A stretch of DNA of 56,497 nucleotides, taken from the NCBI RefSeq assembly GCF_000485595.1, contig NW_014577208.1, forward strand, positions 137,968 to 194,464. The letters run 5' to 3'. The notes under the pieces are model-generated. The model had not been told where the DNA came from. It made no database searches and worked only from the letters and a program-made list of their open reading frames with translations. Made by a program: the position numbers and the translations under genes. Below, in pieces: positions 11,943 to 23,660 of this stretch; within the stretch, counting starts at the first letter, position 1; the number at the start of each line of letters is the position of its first letter. This stretch comes from Priapulus caudatus. Lineage: Eukaryota > Priapulida > Priapulimorpha > Priapulimorphida > Priapulidae.

Positions 11943-12239
11943 GGATTAGGGTACATTAACATACAGTAATTACAGAAGGAGACATTTGTTTTATTTTTTA
12001 TTGTTGCTTCGAGGAAGTCGAGTGCATGGAGTGCGCTGATTGGCTGTATTCCGGAACTCGCGTCGGAAAAAAAATTGTGCGACCGGGGTGTCTGCACTGA
12101 TCTACTATAGTAGAGATCAGTGGGTGTCTGGCGCATGGCGACGGCAGAGACACACCAGCTGCATAGACTGCCGCCACTCTAGTGTGCTGTGAACACACGG
12201 CACTATAGGAGGCGTACAACAGTAAGCCTCCGCGAATTG

Positions 12240-12620
12240 TCTTTTTTTTCGGTGAAATTCGTCACTAGAGTACACTCTTTTGCATTATGCACGCAAGCTA
12301 GCTGCCTCGTAGATGTCTAGAAAGCATTAGAAGTAAAATTGGTATTGTCGTGTAGCTGTGACATTCCGTCAAGTGGCGTAGCCATGGTGACCGGTTGGTC
12401 ATTTTTGTGTTTGAAATGTGCTCCAACTACTTTGAAATTCGCATCATAGAGCTGGCAAAAGTTTCAAGCGGAGCATGAATCTGTAGTTAATTAACATGAA
12501 TAACGTGTATGTAGTGTATGCGACGAAACAGTGTGAGTATTTTTACTTAGTTTCTGTTCGATGCTTATTCAGACCTGCTGCCTATGGACGCCTTCTATAC
12601 TGTTGTACAACAGCTATACC
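12240..12620 (+). repeat. Old dispersed repeat, copy 2
   Basis: Diverged copy, same orientation, of 1645-2041; see that entry for the landmarks. The segment between the two copies is unrelated, so this is a dispersed rather than a tandem repeat. Confidence 0.7.
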
Positions 12621-13629
12621 GCCGCGCGTATGTTTCCACGTGAAGCTAGACTGAATCCGTACGTTGTTGGGAATCAACTGTGTCGGCCCAGCGAAAGCAA
12701 CTGTCGGACCCAGTCTACCTGGCAAGGGGAAGGCTAGCTAGAGCGGTATCGTGGCACGATGAATCAACGGGGAATCAACGCGAGAAAACGCAACTTCACT
12801 GCTTCGTCCGCAGCGCTAGCCTCCCACGCACGCACAGTCAGACATCGGACGCGGAGTATTACACACCGGGCACGTTTACCCCACTGGTGTTGATCTGACG
12901 CTCTCCGCCCGCGCGCTTGTAACCGTATACGTACGCTCGCGCGCGCGACCTAGTGTGCTGGGGGAGAGAACGTATCATGTTCTTCTCGTGCTTACTTCGT
13001 AGTGAAACCCGTACGCATCGGCGACGTCTCGCTTGCGTAGATCCTGCGTGGGACGGGTGTGTGGTCGGGGGAGAAGGGAGGGGTGATAGCAAACCAACTG
13101 GCAACGGCGCGTGTCCGGCGCGCCACCAATTTACACGTCTCCCTAAATCAATCAATTCAGGTTTAACTGGCAGTTCGGCGTGTGAATTGATCGATCATGT
13201 CGCGGCCTTGCAATGAGAAATCATTAGCCGCGCGTTATATCACGGCGGGCACGGTGGCGACAAATTGTAAACGCCGTTTAGCGTCGGATATCTAACGATG
13301 AATTATACGAAAATGATGACGGGGATTATTCATTTCTCCACGCTGAGACGTCAGCACTCGTGTTCGACAATTTGCGGTTAGTGTGTCTATGTTTTTTTCT
13401 ATCGCCTCGTTAAATACACGTGTGCGCGTAACAACCGCTCTTCGATTCAGTCGAAAGTCGAAGTTCGCGCGCGCGTATTTATAGGAATTCACGCAGCGTG
13501 CGAGGTACATGCTGTCAATCATGCGCGTTTCGCCGATATAAAGCGTAAATCCGCGATGTAAGCGGCGTGGCATCGTGTCGTGGGCAGATCGAGCGACGAC
13601 GGCGCCGTGCTGCAAAATTCCCAGCAACT
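12621..13629. other. Intergenic sequence, no gene recognised
   Basis: CpG-rich mixed sequence. Overlapping open frames of 72-111 codons on both strands between 12680 and 13627 have no recognisable domain and overlap each other, which is expected by chance in GC-rich DNA. Confidence 0.5.
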
Positions 13630-13955
13630 GCTGCTGCTGCTCCTGCCGTTAGTGATGGTGTGCCGCTGCTACTGCCGCCGCCGCTGCTGCTGCGAATGTT
13701 GGTGGTATAGTGCTGCTGATGTTGTTGTTGATGTTGGTGTTGCTGTTGTTGTTGCTGTGACTATTGGCATCACTGCTGCTGATGGTGGTGCTGGTAGTAG
13801 TGGTGCTGTTGCTGGTAGTGGTGGTGCTGGTGGTGGTGCCGTTGCTGCTGGTGGTGGTGCTGCTACTGCTGCTGCTGGTGGTGGTGCTGGTAGTGGCGCT
13901 GTTGCTACTGGTGGTGGCGGTGGTGGTGGTGGTGCTAGTGCAGATGCTGGTGGTA
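13630..13955. repeat. Imperfect trinucleotide repeat (TGC/TGG/TGT)
   Basis: Three hundred bases of GCTGCT, GTTGTT and GGTGGT units. It is open in several frames on both strands, including a poly-Gly/Ala frame of 142 codons (13580-14008, +) and a Ser/Thr/Asn frame of 131 codons on the - strand. That is a property of the repeat rather than evidence for a gene. Confidence 0.9.
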
Positions 13956-15359
13956 AATATGGTGTTTGTAAATATGTAAACGTGTTTCGATCTTGCGTGC
14001 GTAGATAAAATTACGAAACTACAGAGCTCTCGTCTTTCGTACATCTTCCAAAGGCGAACTACCGAAGAGTTAAATCGTTAATCTAATAATTTTGCATCCG
14101 TACATTAACGTGTCTAAATATTTTACATAATATGTGACATGCAGTTGCACATTAGCACGCGCTATAGAGCACGTATGCAACCGCATAGACGTTCATTGTG
14201 TATGCGTACAGACGTAGGTACGCACAAATCGGCAAAACTAAATAGATTATTGATCTGAATAGATTTTATGAAATAAGAGAATTAAAGACATTCAATGTTG
14301 CTATAATAATTGAATAAATAATTACCTCGCATATCAAATTATTGCCAGTGAATTGCTAAAATAATTGAGCAATAATGACGTTAACTGCTTCGTGCTCGCC
14401 TATATACAATTACCTGTATCTCTCTCTCTGTATAATATATATAGCTATATACATAATATACTATTGTGCATTATATAGTGCAACGCAGTCATTCGTTTTA
14501 GTCTGGATAACTGCCATCACGAAATGACGATCTTCGTTAAGCGTTCTAGATCTAATTATTTTACTAACGCGAGTCGTGCTACGGGAGATGCGCGCACAAC
14601 CGAACAGACCATGCGCGGCGGCAGCGCCACGATGCCTGCAGTGGGATGCGGCAGCTTCACTGCCACTCAGTACAGAGAGATGCGAGCCGGTGGCAACCCG
14701 CAGCGTTCGCGCCCATGCTAGTGCACAACGCGTCGAAGACGGCGGCTAAATATAGTGACTACCGACCGGACAAACGGCGTTGCGAAAACGAATACTTTTT
14801 ACGTTCTAATGAGGGCAAGGTAAACGAAACATATATGTGCACGCGTGCATGCGTGCGTGCGTGCGTGCGTGCGTGGCGCGCGTACGTCTGACGCGTCCGC
14901 GTTTCGTTCGACACTAGTGCCGCTGATACGGACGACGTTATTCGTTCAGTAAGCGTATGTAACAGACGGAAAGAGACGAGTGCATCCGGCGGCTGAGGTC
15001 TACATGTAGACACATGTAGTTTTCGTTCGGAGCAGAAACAGTAGAGCGTCGAGCGCGTCGTCGTCGCCGCTATCTCGTGCAGGCGCGGCGAAGTCGCTGA
15101 AACGTTAGTCACGGAATGTTGGTGTTAGCGATGAGAAATTACAGCTCAAATCGTCGGCGATGTTCGCGATGAGTTATGACGCTGAATGAATGTGAGATAG
15201 CGCAAACCCGGTAAGTTATTGCGTGCGAATGGCAGTGGTTGATGTGATGGGAGCTTTCTCTCCCGATGAAACGTCACACAAGATTAGGGAAGTGAAAGTG
15301 ACGGTATTGTTCATTTCATATGATTAGGTATAGTAAAGGGATTGGCGCCAGTGTTATAC
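13956..15359. other. Intergenic sequence, no gene recognised
   Basis: AT-rich to about 14520, then CpG-rich. Short GCGT repeats at about 14838-14873. Open frames of 65-117 codons near 14524-15112 lack recognisable domains. Confidence 0.55.
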
Positions 15360-15900
15360 TAAAGTTAATAGCTGGGTTAGGAAAAGCAGCCCGGTAAGAG
15401 TAGATGTTGTTGTAAGGTTGATGATACTGTTAGATATAGGGTTAAAGGAAAGCTAAAGGTAGGTGTTATAAGGTTAACAGCAACGTAATCAGCATTATGG
15501 TTAGGACCAAGGTAAACGTTATTCCCAATTCTCACCGCGAATGTCATTATAAAGGTGACGGTGCTGGTTAATGTTAGTACTGGAGTTATGCCCATGATTG
15601 ATGCAACAGCAGTCTTTACTTGTATGGTTTCGGTACAGGTCAGCAGCAGGCATATGGTTAGGGGTTGAGGCAAGAATAGAGCTAGATGCTGTCCTGCAAC
15701 AACCTATACTATTAACGCTAGCGCTAGGCGCAGAAGGTCGGGTTGTTGCGTAAGTTGTAACTAATTAGCGAAGTTGTGGTTGGGGTTAGGTGTAATGAAG
15801 GAAAGTCGATCGTAAATAATAAACTGGAACTTAAACCGCGTGGACATAGGGATAAGGTTGGGGATATTGTCAGGGCTAGGGTACGGGTTAAAGCCATATT
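15360..15900 (+). repeat. Degenerate GGTTAGGG-like tract
   Basis: GGTTAGG, AGGGTTA and GGTTAAGG-like words recur irregularly (15364, 15428, 15473, 15501, 15658, 15780, 15860, 15885). This may be a decayed telomere-like satellite. The unit is too eroded for a firm call. Confidence 0.35.
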
Positions 15901-16379
15901 TACGAGAATTATCTACTGTTTTCCCAACTTGTACGACCGTTTAATTACCTACCGTTATTGCTTGAATAACAACAACTATCTAGAGTAACGATAAAATGTA
16001 TTAGAACCGTCGTAGTCACAAAAATATTCAAGTTCGTTACCATGAGCCTTTTCTTGTAATATTGGACCAGTTAGTAGCGCTACTAGCGCCAGCTATCGTC
16101 CATAGACTTACACGTCTCTTGCACAATTTCGTTTGCACTGACAAATTGCAAGTTGACACATTTAACAAATCTCGCGACTCGATGTTATTTTCATTGTGTT
16201 ACGATGTGTTCATATCCAATTTGCTATGCTATAACTGCATAAAATCTTGGTGTTTTTCAAGTTAGTGTAATCAGTGGTATATCAGCTGTGAGGCGAGACT
16301 ATATTTCGCTATATTTTTTGGATCGAGCGTTTCTGAGCAAAAATCTTCTAATAAAAACTTCAAGGTATGTCCTGGGTAT
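15901..16379. other. Intergenic sequence, no gene recognised
   Basis: AT-rich sequence with short open frames only; nothing recognised. Confidence 0.6.
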
Positions 16380-16590
16380 GACACACACGCGCGCCCACAT
16401 TATGTGCGAACGAATGCGTGTAAATGCGCGAGCGCGCGCTCACACCCACACGCTCACACCCGCGCACACACACCCGCGCACGCGCAAACATGCATATGTA
16501 CATGCATTTGTACGCGCAAACATGCAAACATGCAAACATGCAAGCTTAAGCACGCGTACACCCACGCACGCACGCATGCTTATACACTAG
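16380..16590. repeat. Degenerate (CA)n/(GCGC) microsatellite
   Basis: CACACGCG-type repeats followed by ATGCAAAC units at about 16490-16540. Low-complexity open frames only. A further eroded TTAGGG-like stretch lies at 16625-16680. Confidence 0.85.
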
Positions 16591-17060
16591 GAGTGAGGCA
16601 GAGAGATGGAGTTAACTTTTATGGTTAGAGTGAAAGTATTTAGGGTTAAAATTAAGTTTAGGGTTTGGTTCGGATTGGGTCAATGTCAGTGTGACGCCAA
16701 AGGGGGGATGCCAGCAGGGGGGCTTTAACACCCTTCAGGGGAAAAATGCAGTATTTTTCCAGTAACGATCTATGAAAAATTTCGAAATCGCTCGTCATCT
16801 GCAGCGCTGTGCCAGTTGCAGTGACTAATGAAAGCAATCAGTAGAATGAATGACCGATTTATCTCTGAATATGATATACAATATAACAATAGTTACAAAT
16901 ATCGAATTTACTTTTCGCTAAAAACGAGAAACGTGCCATTTCAAATCTCCCAAACTGCAAAAAAAACTCGTTTCACCATCGATTTAGATGCCCCCCACCC
17001 CACACACACACTAGCATACTATGATCCCTGGTTCATAGTAACAGGTAGGGGTTGAATAAA
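16591..17060. other. Intergenic sequence, no gene recognised
   Basis: Unassigned DNA between the CA tract and the MITE. A 75-codon + strand open frame at 16828-17055 has no recognised domain. Confidence 0.55.
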
Positions 17061-17260
17061 GGGCCTATTACGCTAAAGGTCTAGGACGTACGTCCAAAAC
17101 GCACCGTGTATGACAATGCAAATGTATGACCCTTGCGATATCGGATGCACAGGACGGATGTTCTAATTTCTTTCGACATTGCGTTTGCATTGTCATACAC
17201 GGTGTACGTCCTAGACGTACGTCTAGGACGCACGTCTAGGACGCATCGTGTAAATAGGCC
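17061..17260. mobile_element. MITE-like element of about 200 bp
   Basis: The ends are inverted (GGCCTATTACGC at the left, GTGTAAATAGGCC at the right). The inner arms match over the segment that reads GTGTATGACAATGCAAA on the left and its complement at 17184-17202 on the right. The right arm carries extra tandem copies of a GTCTAGGACG-type unit. No coding capacity. No certain target duplication. Confidence 0.7.
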
Positions 17261-19183
17261 TTAAGATTTAGATTTATGGTTCGCAAACACAGCACTGGCT
17301 GCTATATGTTCGTTCTGCCGGTTACAGCTGTTAGATGATCGGTGAGTCGGTTCATGTAGCCGGCTGTCGAAATATTTAGGATATATATGTCATGCAGCCT
17401 TCGGCTCTAATTAGAATTTCGTCGATAACAGTATTTTCCGCTGTCGAGCAATTATACACACAGGATCGAAGCTGTAAGCTGCAATAGTAAATGAGCATGC
17501 GGTGTTTAAATTGCTTTAACCCTTTGTTTACTGTATCGGAAAATGAAGAATTGACTTTATTATGAACGTGAAACCGCTTCATTTACTCGCGATTGCAATG
17601 AAGAATTTTACATATGTGATGATCGCTGGCGCGCAAGCCGGTTCATCATTTAGCCGATTTCGTGCATGCATGTGTCTAATTAAAAAATGCAACAAGCACG
17701 AACGAACGGATCTACGTCAAATAGCGCCATTTTACACGAGTTTTTACGGGGGCAAAGTCGCGGAATAGACACATAGCATCAGGAGTCCATAATAGAACAT
17801 TTCTATAGAATTTTCTATTATGGACTGTTGATAGCATGCGTAGCTTCGCTTAGTGTTGCGACAGGGCGCAGGGCGCTTAGTATAGTGAGCATCCAGCGTA
17901 CTACCTGTACACGCGAGCTGCCGTGCAGCCTCCAGAGTTTCCATTAGCGTGTCTGGTTATCCATTCACAATGTCATGTAAGTCGAAAATGCATTTGAGCA
18001 AAGCCTGCACGGAGTCGCCGTGTGCACATATGATCATCGTCATCATAAATCGCTAAATAGACAGGTTTACGGGGAGAGGAGATTCCATCACCTTGCGTGT
18101 GCGGTGTGGTGCGTCGCGTGCAGGACCTAGGACGAACCTATAACTCGCGCAATTCTTTAATGCAGACTGTGCCGAAATCTAGTCACATTTGCCACGTAAA
18201 TTGCGTTATTTCTCCCAGTGTAAAATCCCGCCATGTGTAAACCCAAGCTGACATGCCAACCTAACAGTCGATAACACGCGGTTGCTTCCGATGGTAGTTA
18301 ATATTTCGTTCTATATCGTCGCAGCCATGCAGAAACGAGCCGTCATCTAAGTTCTGCGAATGCGTCCGTGTACGTAGGCATCAAGACGGCGCGGGTCGGA
18401 CTATAAGTGAATTCGACTCGCGAGTAAGATTCCGGGATAAGCTAGAATTGAAGCGCATTCGGCTTCAAATGGCCGCTGATTGATCGAATCGTTGACAACG
18501 ATGTGTTTACGATGGCACCGCGACGCCAGCGGCCAAAATTCAAGGCTCGAGAGGAGATCGATGCAATCGACTTTCACTTAACATACGTCTCAATTTTCGT
18601 AAATCAAGACTAGTGCTAAAAGGCATTGTCGCGAACGTTCCGCCACGAGTCAGCTCTTCAGCCACTTGAGCTATGATCTTATTTGCCTCTCGTGGTCACG
18701 GCCAGACAGCCGTTTAAACCGGATTTGAATTGTTACCGCGTGGTTGGTCCATCCACGCGACCTCTCGTGTTGGCAAACGTTTACGAACAAATGCGTGCAT
18801 CGCCGACCGACTCGCTATAAGGGGTTGCATAAAATATGCAATACCCGGCCACGCAGGAAGCCGCGGCACCGCAACATTTCCGCCAGAGTTGCGGTTGGAG
18901 CCAGGTAAACGTTGAACAAATTCACAACTTGTCCGATTCATTTGAGGGTAAGTAGCGCGAATAATGATATTATTAATGTATGAACGCGTAGAGTCGATAC
19001 GGCGTGACGACATTAGGAATTCAGGTCTCGGCGCTTCGGCGGCTGGCTATCTAGAGCCGTTCCAATCTCTGCTCGTTACTTCGAAGACGGCTTCTTGGAG
19101 CGTTTCGGGATTGAGCTTATTGCTAGGCGCGTAAGGGTTTATTATCACAAGCATACCTTTTCACTGTATAGCGGCAGTCACAG

Positions 19184-19184
<1 letters not shown>
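17261..19184. other. Intergenic sequence, no gene recognised
   Basis: Mixed sequence with short chance open frames; the longest, 99 codons at 18714-19013 (-), has no recognised domain. A 14-bp-arm hairpin lies at 17784-17826 (AGTCCATAATAGAA and its complement). Confidence 0.55.
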
Positions 19185-19271
<87 letters not shown>

Positions 19272-19365
19272 GCGCGACACACACACAGCACCGCGCGCGG
19301 CTGCAAACCACACACACACAACCACAACACACACACCCAGCACGCACCACGCACGGCACGCACGC
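19185..19365. repeat. (CA)n-(CG)n-(CA)n tract, Z-DNA prone
   Basis: 19186-19276 is an almost uninterrupted alternating purine-pyrimidine run that includes a block of about 18 bases of pure CG. Degenerate CA repeats continue to 19365. Confidence 0.95.
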
Positions 19366-19774
19366 ATTTATTGCATTCATTATTTTGTTATACAGTACTG
19401 TATGTTACTAGATTTAAACACGCGCGTGTTGGCAACAGCGCTGAGTTATTTATCGGAGCAGAAATACTCAGGCGGGCCGACAGCATACCAGTACAATGTT
19501 TACGGTTCCGGTTTCGCCGAGAGTTTTAAAACATTGCATTCCGCCGAGTCGAGCGAGCGTGCTGGTGCCATGCGTGCTGGTGCGCATGCATAATTGCCGC
19601 ACGTATATATCCTCGTTCTCGTTTCAGATGCGCAATGACGCGCAATCCGCTACGAGCCTTCCCTTGGACTCCTCCTAAACCAAGGCAATAAATTATTCAG
19701 CCAGTCCGTATATATGCGAAAGCTCAGAGTATAGCATTGGCGTATATATATAGTATTATATATATTAGAAATAT
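19366..19774. other. Intergenic sequence left of block R1
   Basis: Unassigned sequence; no gene recognised. The last 40 bases are a TA-rich tract that abuts R1. Confidence 0.6.
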
Positions 19775-22394
19775 GGCGGCAGCGGCGATTTTCCAGCATT
19801 TCGTTTTCAGTGTAAGCGGCAATCGTCTTATGATACGGCCTTATACACCAACACTACACACATGGCTTAGGCTATATATTTATATATATATGTGGATATA
19901 TATATATACGGACTACCACGGATAGAACTGGCTAGTATTGGTGGTAATGACTAATCAGCATTACTTTGGATAGTTAAATAAAGTTGCGCTCAACATACAC
20001 AACATTACGGCTATTACAAGCATGCATGCACATACAAATATCACAAATTGTTAAGTTGGCATTAACAATTATTAAACTATTACTAATTGACGCAAAGATA
20101 TTATTATTATACGTATTAAAAGTATCACAAAGCATGTTTCGACTACGCGGTTTTTACACATTCTTCTACCAATTAACGAAAATTACGTTCCCTGTTAGTG
20201 TGGTTACGCATTGAATGTTTCTGCGGCCTAATCACAACTGCGTGCTTCGCCTAATCAATAGTCGGAGCTTATAATCAGCACAGCGGATCTAATGAACAAA
20301 TGCACAATTTATGCCGTGAATTGGATTATGCATTTGCGACTAGTCCCTATAATGCAAAAATATTAGCGAAGGCGCGAGCAATGCAACGTGATGTCGTCAC
20401 GTCTGAGTTTGAATGTGATTATGTCACGACATGGGAAATTTGACATCGGAAAACGAAGGGGAGGGCATGTGGTTGGAAGCTAGGCAACGGCCTCTGGTAG
20501 AACGCTGACATGGCGAGCCTATATACGCTACATGCAGTAGCAATTCATCTCATGGCATTGACATTCACGGTTGAGGCGTACGCCTCAACGATGATGAATG
20601 TGCGGGTTAACTTTGTGCAATCATTTATTGAGATTTGCTTTTGAATAACTATATGTCTGCGAGAGCTTGACGGGATTACATGGACGCGACAACGATAAAT
20701 GATATCTTCTTATAGTACTAGGAAGCAATGTTTACAATAATAAAAGCAAAATGTTAGTTAATACCAGCAACACTATCGAAAACGAAAAGTCATATCATTG
20801 AGTTTTAATTATATCTCAATCTAACAAGTTGTAAGGTTAAACGTAGTACTATTTTATGAATAAATTGCCCCTATGCTCATATTATCATGTACATAAACAC
20901 AAGAGTGACTATACACGTAATAAAGTGTTAAATGACCAACGGAGAACTGATTTTGGGTTTAATTCGAACAGCACAATTCGCGCACTGTACAGACCGAGAT
21001 AAGAGATGTCGTCACGAAACAGCTGTTTTGTCGCGTATCACTTCAATTTAACGTTTTGTCTGTTCTCTTATTCAACGTCTATGCCTATTGATATTATTAA
21101 GGGACATCGATCTGCTTGGATTATTGATAGCCGACTTTTCTGTCTAGCACCATAATCGTAAACGTCGTTGTTGCCAGTAATTTCGCTTGCAATATCAGCA
21201 GCTATCACCGTGGTAGGATGTTGGCTGTAAACTTTTCTTATATCGGCAACGACGTTGTTTGTTGGCTGTAATCTCGACTGATCTCACGGAGCACACGAAA
21301 TAAACGCTGATGTTTCTGTACGTTGGTCTCGTGTCAGACTAACAGGTCCCAGCAGGACGCTTCGAAGGGTTTGCTCAAAATGCCTCGGACGCGACAAAGG
21401 CGTAAAAAATCAGAGCATCGCGACTGTGGCGTGACTGACTCTCCCATGAGGCCCTCGTGAGAATCTCTTCACCGCCGTTGCCACGGAAACTGGCATAGCG
21501 TTCACGAACGTGGGAAGGCGCGCTTTCCACGGGATGCGAACCGCGATCTCACATCGTAACGCAGTGCACTCGCAGTGTGTTTACCATAAATGAAAGCGCG
21601 GCGGCCAAGTACGGTTGCCTTTACGGAAGACGAAAGCTCGATGAATTATACAGCACGCTTCTTTCTGTGTGGGTGTTGCTATCCCTGGGCGTGGAGTGAG
21701 AGTCACGTGATAGCAGTTGACGTATACTTCAAAACTTAACAATAACCCTAACTCCAACACTCCAACACTCCCCGATCAGTAAGTAAAATGTATAGATCGC
21801 TATATATAGGGGGTGTAATCCACAAAAATGAATCTATGGTGTGGCACAGTTATCATGATGCAAAAACCCTAACCCTAACCCTAACCTAACCCTAACCTAA
21901 CCCTAACCCTAACCTAGCCCTAACCCTGACCCTAACCCTGACCTTAACCCTAACCTAACCTAATACTAATACTAATACTAATACTAATACTAATACTATA
22001 CTAATAATATTAATCCTAATACTAAGTGCTGCCCCGTTGCGGTAGCACTCCACCCGGGGGATAGCAAACACCCTTTCTGTGTGCAAGGTGCATCCAAAGT
22101 CAAGCACAGTAAAGACAAAGTTGTAGCTAATAGTACTTACGCAGGTCGGTATAAACGCGAAAAGCTGAAACACACGGTTGCGAACATCTGAATTTGCGTG
22201 GAAAGCCACTTTCAATGCAAATTTTCACCGATCTGCGGAGTGTTACTTTTACTTTTTTTCACCGTTTGTTCGTGCTGTTCAACAATTTATTCACAGAATG
22301 GTTGACGCCCGCTTGCCAACAAAGAACTGCGCTTTTTCAATCTTGGATTTGAATCGTGTTTTTCAGTAGGCGCTCTGTTGTCTACTATGCAGTT
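19775..22394 (+). repeat. 2.6-kb duplicated block R1
   Basis: Matches 26696-29358 (R2) end to end in the same orientation. Both copies start GGCGGCAGCGGCGATTTTCC and end TTGTCTACTATGCAGTT. Long stretches (for example 20941-21590 against 27895-28550) are almost identical, and most differences are one-base insertions or deletions. The block holds a 20-bp perfect palindrome (GTTGAGGCGTACGCCTCAAC near 20571-20590), a telomere-like tract and no open frame conserved in both copies. Confidence 0.95.
21865..22020 (-). repeat. Telomere-like tract plus TTAGTA variant array in R1
   Basis: About 97 bases of CCCTAA and five-base variants (TTAGGG on the - strand) run directly into about eight TAATAC units (TTAGTA on the - strand). 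The order is the same in R2. Confidence 0.9.
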
Positions 22395-22716
22395 GTATAA
22401 TAGAATAAGTGCACGTGATTTATTTGAGTAATCTTTGTCAATTTTTGTGCTTTCTGCGGTGAACGAAATGAGGGCAAAGAGTCGCCATCAGATTTGCTGT
22501 TGTGCTGTCGTATTTTTTGCCATCACTCTTACTATCGCTGCCTATATTATTACTGTTGCTGTCCTGCAGCTGTCGCTCTCTCTATATACTGTCGCTGTCG
22601 CTGTCATTGTTCTGTCTTGTCGCTATTACTGTCAGCACTGTATTTTCATAATAACTCCCACTGTGACCATTTTGCTGTCACTGTCACTATCACTTCCATT
22701 GTTTTGGCACCGACAA
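22395..22716. other. Imperfect CTGTCG-like repeats, no gene
   Basis: Unique sequence after R1. From about 22550 to 22700 words such as CTGTCGCTGTCACTGTCA recur. The + strand frame is open from 22435 through the next repeat (253 codons), but its residues reflect the repeats. Confidence 0.6.
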
Positions 22717-23037
22717 ATCACTCACTCACTCACTCACTCACTCACTCACTCACTCACTCACCTCACTCCACTCACTCACTCATGCTCGCCATCACTCACT
22801 CACTCACTCAACATCACTCACTCACTCACTCACTCACTTCACTCACTCACTCACTACTCACTCACTCACTCACTCACTCACTTACTCACTTACTCATTCA
22901 CTCACTCACTCACTCATTCACTCACTCACTCACTCAATCACTCAATCACTCAATCACTCAATCACTCACTCACTTCCTCGTTCAGTCACGCACTCATGCA
23001 CTCACTCACTCACTCACTCACTCACTCACTCACTCAC
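22717..23037. repeat. (ACTC)n tetranucleotide array
   Basis: About 320 bases of CACT units with occasional CAAT or single-base changes. Translated frames are Ser-Leu-Thr-His repeats and are not a gene. Confidence 0.97.
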
Positions 23038-23496
23038 GGCGGATGTTTTGCATTTGCATTTCCTGTATCATTGTCTCTGTTAGGCCTAACTATTAACGAT
23101 TTAACGATGCATTCAATGCGCATCAAAGCGTACAAGGCGTGCCAAGGCGTGCGGCAAGAAGATTCGCCTGTCATTGTTATTAGCAAAATCGATTAGAAAA
23201 CTTTCGCCGATATAGTCATATGGCCGACATAGTCATGTGAGAGAGAACGCACGTATGTCGTGCACGGATTTGAGAAAAATGCCGCCGCTGAGAAATTCGA
23301 CTGATTACAGTTCGTGGCTTTGCTCTAATCGGTGCTGTTTGATGGACACGGCCGTAGCGGAGTCTGTGCTGCCTATCGTGTTCAAAATGATGGAGTCGTA
23401 CAGTGAAAACAGACGCGGTGTGTGTACGCGTACGTGATAACATCTCCCGGCGCGGGTCGGCGGATTAGCTGCTATACTCCGATAAACGACGTTTAT
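23038..23496. other. Intergenic sequence, no gene recognised
   Basis: Mixed sequence between two microsatellites. Overlapping open frames on both strands (23216-23443) have no recognised domain. Confidence 0.55.
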
Positions 23497-23498
23497 AA

Positions 23499-23592
<94 letters not shown>

Positions 23593-23660
23593 GCACACAC
23601 ACACACACACACATATATATAGACATACACATACGCACACACACACTCGCGCGCGCGTAT
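23497..23660. repeat. (CA)n microsatellite
   Basis: CA repeats with CATA interruptions and a GCGCGCG end. Low complexity on both strands. Confidence 0.95.

Larger units (their letters stand above)
11739..12085. mobile_element. Inverted-repeat element containing a telomere-like tract
   Basis: 11739-11773 and 12039-12085 are inverted copies of about 36 bases sharing ACGCGAGTTCCGG and a T-rich segment. Between them are a TTAGGG tract, a 19-bp hairpin and unassigned DNA. No transposase is coded, so this would be non-autonomous. Confidence 0.5.

Noticed and set aside
13580-14044. Gly/Ala-rich frame (+) and Ser/Thr/Asn-rich frame (-)
   Set aside because: Trinucleotide repeat read in different frames; no flanking conserved sequence.
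22435-23196. 253-codon + strand frame with a hydrophobic start and Ser-Leu-Thr-His repeats
   Set aside because: The body is the ACTC array and the hydrophobic start is made of CTGTCG-like repeats; an overlapping second frame is open too.
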